Translations under genes and position numbers: made by a program
Shown here: one piece after another, positions 10,701-14,591 of the stretch
Layout of the letters: each line of letters starts with the position of its first letter
Position numbering within the stretch: position 1 is the first letter of the stretch
The notes under the pieces: model-generated
Databases searched by the model: none
What the model saw: the letters and a program-made list of their open reading frames with translations, nothing else
What the model was told of the DNA's origin: nothing
Source: Desulfobacca acetoxidans
GTDB lineage: Bacteria > Desulfobacterota > Desulfobaccia > Desulfobaccales > 0-14-0-80-60-11
Assembly: GCA_022736495.1 (NCBI GenBank)
Contig: DZCR01000082.1
Location: 1 to 14,591 of the forward strand
Length of the DNA: 14,591 nt
Direction: 5' to 3'

Positions 10701-10854
10701 CGGCGTAAACGATCACCTGTACGTCAGAAAGGTCAGGGATGGCATCGACGGGGAGATTGTAGACATTATGGATGCCGATGCCGATGACAATGAGGGTGAA
10801 AAGGATCACCAAGAACCGGTTTTTAACCGAGGCCTCGATTATTTTGGCGATCAT
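7720..10854 (-). CDS. cusA: Cu(I)/Ag(I) efflux RND transporter, inner-membrane pump
   Basis: A 1044-residue heavy-metal RND pump that moves Cu(I)/Ag(I) from the periplasm or inner membrane outward at the expense of the ion gradient. The three periplasmic metal-binding methionines of E. coli CusA (M573, M623, M672) are M565, M615 and M664 here (DLLYMPTTMPG, APINMIETV, RIDMLSTGIK). The methionine relay in the membrane is also kept: M391, M403, M410, M478, M493 and M999. Proton-relay residues D405 (GVMVDAAVIMIEN), E931 (AGLDAETGVVM) and K974 (RLRPKLMTV) are present. Together these point to the Cu/Ag subclass rather than Zn/Co/Ni (CzcA). ATG at 10854 follows cusB by 41 bases with AAGG before it. 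The gene ends 12 bases before the N-ATPase. No outer-membrane channel gene is next to it. Confidence 0.96.
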   Translation of the reverse strand: MIAKIIEASVKNRFLVILFTLIVIGIGIHNVYNLPVDAIPDLSDVQVIVYAEYPGQAPQIVEDQVTYPLATTMLAVPNVKVVRGQSMFSMSFVYIIFEDGTDLYWARSRVLEYLSSIQGKLPAGVTPSLGPDATGVGWVYEYVLQDTTGKYDLAELRTLQDWYLRYALRTVPDVAEVASVGGFVKQYQVKVDPNKLASYGIPLSKVKQAIQMSNNDVGGRIIEQAETAFLVRGLGYIKKVADVQNIVVGTDNKGTPIQIRDIGQVKLGPQLRLGIAEANGEGQVVGGIVIQRFGKNALEVIDRVKAKIKELLPSLPPGVTIIPAYDRSALIERAIETLKGKLFEEMVIVSLVCIVFLMHIRSALVAIITLPLGVLMALIVMYQMGLNANIMSLGGIAIAIGVMVDAAVIMIENAHKHIENAPPGTPREPLIVEAAKEVGPSLFFSLLIITVSFLPVFGLTGESGRLFKPLAYTKTFSMAAAALLAITLVPILMIYFITGRIPKEERNPLNRVSMALYHPVLTFVLRFRKTAIVLAVLLMVITLYPASKFGTEFMPPLDEGDLLYMPTTMPGISYTEATALLQQTDRIIRTFPEVEYVFGKAGRADSATDPAPINMIETVIRLKDKQYWRPGYTMHHLIRDLDAAIKFPGIANSFSYPIRTRIDMLSTGIKTPVGLKFVGADLNVLNDLGEQAEAILKRLPGTVSAYYERVLGQYYTDFEIDRNEAARYGLNVGDVQDVIMSALGGIDITQTVEGLERYTVNLRYFQDYRERPSALRRILIPTPTGAQVPMEQVARIRTTLGPPMVRTEGARRTAWIFVDIRDIDLGTYVTKAKEAIEKGIKLPSGYSTIWSGQFEYLQEARARLKLIIPIALVLVFILLYINTQSLVKVAIVLLAVPFSLVGAVWLLYVLGYDISVAVVVGLIALAGLDAETGVVMLLYLDIAYHRAIDEGRIKNLEDLEEAVMHGAVKRLRPKLMTVMAILMGLLPIMWSTGTGADMMKRIAAPMVGGVGTSFIMELLIYPCIFTLWKWNAEVKKQKFTSTKI

Positions 10855-10895
10855 AGCCTTAACCTTTTACTGCTGATGCAACGGCAGCAGGCGTT

Positions 10896-12260
10896 TTACA
10901 TTCCCGGCATTCCTGGCATCGGTGCGCCCGGCTTCGCCGGCGGCTTGGCCTTTTCCGGCTCGGCGCCGGTCGCGGGCATCAGGGTCATTTTCCTCACCGC
11001 TTCCCGGATGCGGGATTCCGAATCCAGCAGAAATTGTGCCGATATGACCACCTCTTCCCCCCCCTTCAGACCCTCCAGCACTTGACGCCACTCGCCTTGC
11101 CCTTCCACGCCCACCTTGATCTCACGAGGCTCGAATTGCCCATTTCCCAGGGCGATAAACACCAGGTGCTTTTCTCCCGAATCCAGGACCGCCTCCGGGG
11201 GGACCGCCACCACCGGATGGGGCAGCGCCGATTTGATTTCCACCTGGGCGTACATTTCCGGCTTCAATTTGATGCCGGGATTGGGAAACCTCATGCGCAC
11301 CCTGGCGGTCCGCGTAATATCGTTGAGGTAAGGATAGATATACTCAATAGTGCCGGTGAAGGTTTCTCCCGGCAGGTATTGCAGGGTCATGACGGCCTTC
11401 TGCCCCACTCTCACCCAGGGAAGCTCATACTCATAAATTTGTGCATCCACCCACACGTAAGTAAGGTCGGCCACCTCCAGCAAGGTCGAGCCGGTCATGA
11501 CATACTGGCCCTGGGTTACCAGGCGCTTGGTGACAATGCCGGTCACCGGCGAGAACAAGGTCAGGCTTTTTTTCACCTCTCCTCTTGTCTCCAGTGCGGC
11601 AATTTCGGCCGGAGTGATATCGAAATTTTCCAGGCGCGCCCTGGAAGCCTCGGCCAAACGGCGGGCCCCTCCCGCCATTTCCGGAAACCGGCTCTTGCCG
11701 ATAGTGTTTAAGTTTTGCAAAGCCAGGAGATATTCCCTTTGGGCCGGCACCAGCTCCCGGCTGTAAAGACTCACCAGCTTCTGACCCTTCCTCACCGGCT
11801 CTCCGGTGATCTTGATGAACAGCCGGGTCACCCAGCCGTCTGTCTTTGTGTTGACCACGGCCAATTGGCTTTCATCGTAAGTCACCTTGCCCACGGCCCT
11901 GATGACCCGGGACAGGGGCCGGACCTCCACCTTGCCCAATTTAAGCCCCATGGACTGCATGGTGTTGGGGTCCACAGCAATGGCGCCGGGAGCCGCCCCT
12001 TCTTCCCCGGCATAGACCGGCTTCAGTTCCATGCCCATGGGGTCCTTGCCGGGCTTGTCACTGATATAATTGGGATTCATAGGTGAGACCCAGTATTTGA
12101 TCCTCTTGCCTTCCTTGGCCTCCGGAGCCACCGCGGTAGGACCTGGGGGTCCATGTTTCATCACCCGGTAGCCGGAAAGATACAAGCCTCCCCAAACGGT
12201 CAAAGCGATGACCAGGCCAAAAACCAGGCCCAATAAAACATATCGGCGTGCGGTGCTCAT
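10896..12260 (-). CDS. cusB: Cu(I)/Ag(I) efflux RND periplasmic adaptor, with heavy-metal-binding domain
   Basis: A 454-residue membrane-fusion protein that bridges CusA to an outer-membrane channel and hands over metal. Residues 8-30 are a membrane anchor or uncleaved signal (VLLGLVFGLVIALTVWGGLY). Residues 54-85 form the YHS-like heavy-metal-binding segment: YWVSPMNPNYISDKPGKDPM, followed by GMELKPVY, with M61, M75 and M77 comparable to the methionines of E. coli CusB. The barrel-sandwich hybrid halves are around GWVTRLFIKITGEPVRKGQK (143-161) and SPVTGIVTKRLVTQGQYV (237-254), with an alpha hairpin between. A beta-barrel (about 265-345) and membrane-proximal domain follow. The tail is rich in Pro/Met (PGAPMPGMPGM), a possible extra soft-metal site. 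ATG at 12260 overlaps the TGA of the small upstream gene (ATGA). Confidence 0.94.
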   Translation of the reverse strand: MSTARRYVLLGLVFGLVIALTVWGGLYLSGYRVMKHGPPGPTAVAPEAKEGKRIKYWVSPMNPNYISDKPGKDPMGMELKPVYAGEEGAAPGAIAVDPNTMQSMGLKLGKVEVRPLSRVIRAVGKVTYDESQLAVVNTKTDGWVTRLFIKITGEPVRKGQKLVSLYSRELVPAQREYLLALQNLNTIGKSRFPEMAGGARRLAEASRARLENFDITPAEIAALETRGEVKKSLTLFSPVTGIVTKRLVTQGQYVMTGSTLLEVADLTYVWVDAQIYEYELPWVRVGQKAVMTLQYLPGETFTGTIEYIYPYLNDITRTARVRMRFPNPGIKLKPEMYAQVEIKSALPHPVVAVPPEAVLDSGEKHLVFIALGNGQFEPREIKVGVEGQGEWRQVLEGLKGGEEVVISAQFLLDSESRIREAVRKMTLMPATGAEPEKAKPPAKPGAPMPGMPGM

Positions 12261-12412
12261 TTTTTACCCCCCGGAGGGCGCGGATATTCTTGTCCCACCA
12301 GCCATTCCAGTTCAGCCCAGTTTTCCTCGAAGTCCTTCCAGCGAACTTTGTCGGTAACGACCTTAATGCGACGCAGGCAAAGTTGAAATAAAGGATCAGG
12401 TCGAGATTTCAT
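12257..12412 (-). CDS. Small uncharacterised 51-residue protein, translationally coupled to cusB
   Basis: ATG at 12412 has TTAAGGA seven bases upstream, a good ribosome binding site. It opens a 51-codon frame: MKSRPDPLFQLCLRRIKVVT, DKVRWKDFEENWAELEWLVG, QEYPRPPGGKK. The TGA overlaps the cusB start in an ATGA arrangement, the same coupling style as the genes downstream, which supports real translation. There is no signal peptide or membrane helix, so a cytoplasmic protein is likely. The N-terminal part is basic, the middle rich in W and E and probably helical, with a single Cys12 and no metal-binding motif. I do not recognise a family. Being the first gene of the cusBA-atp transcript, it could be a small regulator or simply a leader peptide tuning cusB translation; both are guesses. 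Confidence 0.65.
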   Translation of the reverse strand: MKSRPDPLFQLCLRRIKVVTDKVRWKDFEENWAELEWLVGQEYPRPPGGKK

Positions 12413-12677
12413 AGGCATTCCTTAATTTGTTATGGAATTTCATTTGAACACGTATTGAAGATACAATTAATAATTTCATCAAACTTGTCAAGGGTGAATC
12501 CGGAGGGGAAGATATACGCAGGGGATCAGTTGAATATAGGCCGCAATACTCGTCGCCTCCAATGCGAGAAGTACGAATCGGTTTGATGGAAAGCCGCCCC
12601 GACGTTCTGGAACTGGTTTGGGATGGTTTTCTGGCCCTTTCTTAAATCTCAACTCATTGATATTTATGGAAATGATA
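12413..12677. other. Non-coding region upstream of the cus-atp unit
   Basis: This stretch separates the small cus-leading gene from the tRNA-fragment zone. Apart from the candidate promoter (12461-12491) I see no gene. The longest plus-strand frame starting with ATG here (12562 onward, 27 codons) has no ribosome binding site. No regulator gene, riboswitch or clear hairpin was found. Confidence 0.5.
12461..12491 (-). promoter_or_regulatory. Candidate sigma70-type promoter for the cus-atp transcript
   Basis: A perfect -35 box TTGACA lies at 12491-12486 (minus strand). Possible -10 boxes are TTGTAT at 12466-12461 (19-base spacer) or TAATTG (16-base spacer). It sits 49 bases upstream of the small first gene in an AT-rich stretch. 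A 19-base spacer is typical of promoters activated by MerR-family metal sensors such as CueR, but I see no convincing GC-rich dyad of the CueR type in the spacer, so that regulation is only a possibility. Confidence 0.45.
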
Positions 12678-12706
12678 TGACGGAGCCAGAGGTATTCGAA
12701 CCCTTA
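12678..12706 (-). other. Probable decayed tRNA 3' end (Ala-like)
   Basis: On the minus strand AAGGGTTCGAATACCTC is followed by TGGCTCC, G and TCA. TTCGAAT is a T-loop and CTCTGGCTCC resembles the 3' acceptor strand of many tRNA-Ala genes, whose end would be CTGGCTCCACCA. The T-stem pairs poorly (3 of 5) and CCA reads TCA, so at best it is a degenerate scar. No anticodon arm or D-arm is recognisable upstream. It may be coincidence. Confidence 0.35.
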
Positions 12707-12737
12707 ACAATCAGCTCATGGGTCAATGATTTTTGAA

Positions 12738-12758
12738 AAGGCCCCTTTTCGAGGCCTT
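12738..12758. terminator. Hairpin terminator candidate, possibly bidirectional
   Basis: AAGGCC at 12738-12743 pairs with GGCCTT at 12753-12758 around a 9-base loop. On the minus strand the stem runs into TTTTC and then AAAAATC; on the plus strand into CTTTGTT. The short T-runs make it a modest intrinsic terminator. Its place between the tRNA scars and the cus promoter would insulate the latter from transcription coming from the integrase side. Confidence 0.5.
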
Positions 12759-12781
12759 CTTTGTTCCGCCTCAAGAAGTTC

Positions 12782-12801
12782 TGGGGCGGGTTTGGGGCGG
12801 G
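12782..12801 (+). repeat. Two exact 9-base direct repeats, one helical turn apart
   Basis: TGGGGCGGG occurs at 12782-12790 and 12793-12801, an 11-base period, directly beside the tRNA-scar zone. A 7-base inverted repeat follows at 12818-12824 (ATTAAGC) and 12831-12837 (GCTTAAT) with a 6-base loop. Such spaced repeats fit a protein-binding site, for example arm-type or accessory sites for recombination; this is inference. Confidence 0.4.
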
Positions 12802-12852
12802 AATTTTGAGTTATTTTATTAAGCTAACTTGCTTAATTTATTGATATAATAA

Positions 12853-12880
12853 TGGTGCCGCAGGCGGGATTTGAACCCGC
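12853..12880 (-). other. tRNA 3'-end fragment (Leu-like), T-arm and acceptor strand
   Basis: Minus strand: GCGGG (12880-12876), T-loop TTCAAAT, CCCGC (perfect 5-base T-stem), then CTGCGGC, discriminator A and encoded CCA (12855-12853). A matching 5' acceptor strand GCCGCAG and any D-arm are absent in the 90 bases upstream, so this is a fragment, not a tRNA gene. The ending GGCACCA is typical of tRNA-Leu, but the rest is missing, so the isotype is tentative. Most likely a displaced 3' end left by an earlier integration. Confidence 0.7.
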
Positions 12881-12962
12881 GCTCCTGGTCGATTGAAAAG
12901 ATTTTCGGGCTGCGGAGGAAAAGGGAGGACTTTTAGCTTCAAGGCTAAGAACACGGATTACA

Positions 12963-13016
12963 TGGCGGAGGGAGTAGGATTCGAACCCACGGACCTTCCG
13001 GTCTGCGGTTTTCAAG
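12963..13016 (-). other. Attachment site: 3' part of tRNA-Ser(UGA)
   Basis: Minus strand from 13016: anticodon loop CTTGAAA (anticodon TGA), 3' anticodon stem ACCGC, class II variable arm GACCGGAAGGTC (4-base stem, GGAA loop), T-stem GTGGG, loop TTCGAAT, CCTAC, acceptor strand TCCCTCC, discriminator G and CCA. All are as in tRNA-Ser(UGA). The five bases before the loop (TAGAA) do not pair with ACCGC, and no D-arm follows. The tRNA identity therefore stops exactly at the anticodon loop, the usual crossover point of tyrosine integrases. The integrase begins 71 bases further right, so the element lies at higher coordinates and this is the displaced chromosomal 3' end. An intact tRNA-Ser should stand at the element's other end. 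Confidence 0.85.
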
Positions 13017-13087
13017 TTCTATAAAAGCATCCTGATATCAATGATTTAAGCACTTTAACCTTGCCAACTTTCACCATATCTTACCAG

Positions 13088-14227
13088 TTATTCACCCCCG
13101 GCGCACCCGGTTTTTTGTTCGTAAGTGGAAAAATCATCATCCAACTTAGCCATCGCTGCCCGATTCTTGCCCGGCTCCAAATGGCCGTAAATGTCCACGG
13201 TGATCTGAATGGAGCTATGCCCCAACTGATCCCGCACATAGGCCAAGCTCTCGCCGTTCTGAATAAGGATGCTGGCGACGGTATGGCGCAAGTCGTGAAT
13301 ACGGACGTGCCGGAGCCCTGCTTTTTCCAGGGCAGGATGAAAGACCCGCCTTCTGAGCAAATCACCACCTACCATCGCGCCCGTGGTTTCCACAAAAATC
13401 AACTGCGGTAATTCCTTCCAGCCCCGGGCCAGGGCCTCCCGTTTGCGTTCCGTCCTCAGTTCCTTGAGTGTCTCGGCAAGCTGAGGGGTCATATCAATAC
13501 GCCGGGTTTTCCCGTTCTTAGGGGTCGTGTAGCGCCCGCGGGTGAAGGATCGGACCACTTCGATGAATCCCCCGTGAAAATCGACGGCGCCCCACTCAAG
13601 GGCCAGGAGTTCCCCCAGGCGCATCCCTGTACGCAAGGCGCAAAGGAAAAAGGGGTAGTGCCTGGGATAGTGGGTTTGAACCGCATCCAAAAACAACTTG
13701 GCCTCTTCCTGGGTTAAGGGGTTGACGTCTCTCTCCCGTTCCTTGCTCTGGATATACTTCCCCATGCGCTCGGCCGGGTGTGCGGTAATAATCTCATCTT
13801 CCCGGGCTTCAGTAAATACCCTTGAAATGAAACGCTGGATATTTTTCACAGTCCCAGGAGTCAAGCCCTTTTTCTGCTTGGCGGACAAGAGGTCTTTAAT
13901 GTCGGCCCTTTTGATTTCATCTAAGGGGCGGTCCAGGAATTTTCCCAGGTGGTTTCTCAGGATACCCTCATAGCTCACCGTCGTGGAATGCTTCAGGTGG
14001 TTTTGGGTGTCCAGGAATTTCCGGGCATACTCGCCAAAGGTGGGGACGGTCTTTTCATCGGCAATTCGAAGCTCGCCAGCCCTCAATTTTTCCTCAATCC
14101 GGGCTTTCAGGTTATCGGCCGCATCCCGGGCGCCCACCCTGATTGATTTCCTTTTGCCATTGTGGGCAATAAAAACCCACCAGGGCTTTCCCTTGCCCTT
14201 CACCTTTTGCCGGACTGTAACTCCCAT
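13088..14227 (-). CDS. Tyrosine-type site-specific integrase
   Basis: I choose ATG at 14227 (379 residues) because GGGAGGTGAG lies just before it; the frame is open to 14287, but that start has no such site. Residues 1-55 are a basic arm-binding-like N-terminus (KGKGKPWWVFIAHNGKRKSI). About 62-155 is the SAM-like core-binding domain (TFGEYARKFLDTQNHLKHST onward). About 165-360 is the catalytic domain: R203 in ALRTGMRLGE, a lysine in the PKNGKTRR hairpin (about K240), H311 and R314 in HDLRHT, H337 in LGHSS, and nucleophile Y347 in DIYGHL. The set is complete, so the enzyme is probably active. It integrates or excises mobile DNA by strand exchange at a tRNA gene. Its 3' end faces the tRNA-Ser fragment, the normal arrangement for an integrative element or prophage, of which this is the first gene. 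Confidence 0.95.
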   Translation of the reverse strand: MGVTVRQKVKGKGKPWWVFIAHNGKRKSIRVGARDAADNLKARIEEKLRAGELRIADEKTVPTFGEYARKFLDTQNHLKHSTTVSYEGILRNHLGKFLDRPLDEIKRADIKDLLSAKQKKGLTPGTVKNIQRFISRVFTEAREDEIITAHPAERMGKYIQSKERERDVNPLTQEEAKLFLDAVQTHYPRHYPFFLCALRTGMRLGELLALEWGAVDFHGGFIEVVRSFTRGRYTTPKNGKTRRIDMTPQLAETLKELRTERKREALARGWKELPQLIFVETTGAMVGGDLLRRRVFHPALEKAGLRHVRIHDLRHTVASILIQNGESLAYVRDQLGHSSIQITVDIYGHLEPGKNRAAMAKLDDDFSTYEQKTGCAGGE

Positions 14228-14591
14228 ACTCACCTCCCGTGAAAATTTTGGACCCACCACATTGCGTAAAAAGCGCATTAAGCGCAAAAATGGTCAGGCT
14301 GTCCACTCGTGTGCCCTGCATCAAAGAGTATTGCAAAGTATCGTGGGAACCGTGGGTATCGTCGAAACCAGCATGGTTATTGCCTTTCCTGTCCTACGGT
14401 TTTTTCAGTATCGTGGGAAGGGGTATCAGTACCTTGGGAAAACAAGGAGCCGTAGGAAGAAAACCTCCCGTCAATTTTGAAGACGCCCCCCTGCGAAAGT
14501 TGCGCAAGTTGCCTCGGCACCTGGCCGGATAGACCCCACCACCCTGATCCAGGGTAGCCTGCTCTCCTAAGCGGTTTCACAAAATGGTCAA
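14228..14591. other. Non-coding region upstream of the integrase, inside the element
   Basis: No recognisable gene is seen before the right edge. It holds the integrase ribosome binding site, a GCGC-ATTAA-GCGC dyad at 14273-14285, three copies of a 13-base repeat (separate entry), a dyad AACCA-GCA-TGGTT at 14366-14378, a perfect 6-base dyad ACCCTG-ATC-CAGGGT at 14541-14555, and a 10-base direct repeat AAAATGGTCA at 14287-14296 and 14581-14590. A minus-strand frame open from the right edge to 14377 has no family resemblance; it could be the tail of a gene entering from the right, but I would not annotate it. Confidence 0.5.
14337..14440 (+). repeat. Three spaced copies of a 13-base direct repeat upstream of the integrase
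   Basis: AGTATCGTGGGAA occurs exactly at 14337-14349 and 14407-14419, and as AGTACCTTGGGAA (11 of 13) at 14428-14440. Offsets are 70 and 21 bases, close to whole helical turns. Position upstream of the integrase and in an element end suggests arm-type integrase sites or operators for an excisionase or repressor. No protein is assigned from sequence. Confidence 0.5.

Noticed and set aside
10870..10890. CTGCTG/CAGCAG hairpin between cusB and cusA
   Set aside because: Six-base stem with a 9-base loop and no T-tract; might affect message processing but is not a convincing terminator or riboswitch.
9604..11085. Long plus-strand open frame (493 codons) opposite cusA and cusB
   Set aside because: It is antisense to two clearly recognisable genes, very rich in His, Gly and Gln as expected from the reverse frame of GC-rich coding DNA, and has no family motif.
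12562..12645. Short plus-strand ATG frame of 27 codons upstream of the cus unit
   Set aside because: No ribosome binding site, too short and no similarity that I recognise.
12833..13015. Minus-strand open frame of about 60 codons
   Set aside because: It simply reads through the Ser and Leu-like tRNA fragments (SNPACG and GFESYS are typical false translations of tRNA T-arms).
14228..14287. Upstream extension of the integrase to 14287
   Set aside because: The extra 20 residues are not integrase-like and the strong ribosome binding site fits the ATG at 14227.
14337..14440. CRISPR-like array
   Set aside because: Only three 13-base copies with unequal spacing and no cas genes; not a CRISPR.
14377..14580. 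Minus-strand open frame at the right edge
   Set aside because: GTG start without a ribosome binding site, no family resemblance, and it covers the repeat array. It remains open to the window edge, so the tail of an incoming gene cannot be excluded.

Overview
The window is a GC-rich bacterial chromosome segment in which every convincing gene lies on the minus strand. Signal peptides, a tripartite-type RND pump and an outer-membrane-type haem protein point to a Gram-negative host. The gene set (N-type ATPase, Cus-type efflux, multiple c-type cytochromes) would suit an anaerobic or facultative proteobacterium or Desulfobacterota-like lineage. That placement is inference; there is no taxonomic marker in the window.

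In the direction of transcription (right to left), the main unit starts with a candidate sigma70 promoter (about 12461-12491). It continues with a 51-residue small protein whose stop overlaps the start of cusB, then cusB (periplasmic adaptor) and cusA (Cu(I)/Ag(I)-type RND pump with all signature methionines). Only 12 bases after cusA comes a complete N-ATPase operon: atpD, atpC, two atpQ-like genes, atpB, atpE, atpF (a b-delta fusion), atpA, atpG. Most junctions overlap or are under 15 bases, so the copper pump and the ATPase are probably co-transcribed. The canonical N-ATPase order is atpDCQRBEFAG; here the atpR slot holds a second copy of the atpQ-like gene. A small monohaem cytochrome c, apparently frameshifted in its signal peptide, and the 5' part of an outer-membrane-type c-type cytochrome follow atpG at the left edge.

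The right end is different. From about 12678 to 13016 there are two clear tRNA 3'-end fragments and one doubtful one, all on the minus strand: Ala-like and decayed, Leu-like, and the 3' part of tRNA-Ser(UGA) starting exactly in the anticodon loop. A tyrosine recombinase follows at 13088-14227. This is the left boundary of an integrated element that continues beyond base 14591. The DNA upstream of the integrase carries short direct repeats and dyads that could be arm-type or operator sites.

Working model (inference): the N-ATPase hydrolyses ATP to pump Na+ or H+ outward and support a membrane gradient when respiration is impaired, for example by metal stress, while CusBA exports Cu(I)/Ag(I) using the ion gradient. 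The unusual points are the shared transcription unit, the doubled AtpQ without AtpR, a c-subunit loop lacking its conserved arginine, the frameshifted cytochrome, and the stack of tRNA scars next to the integrase.
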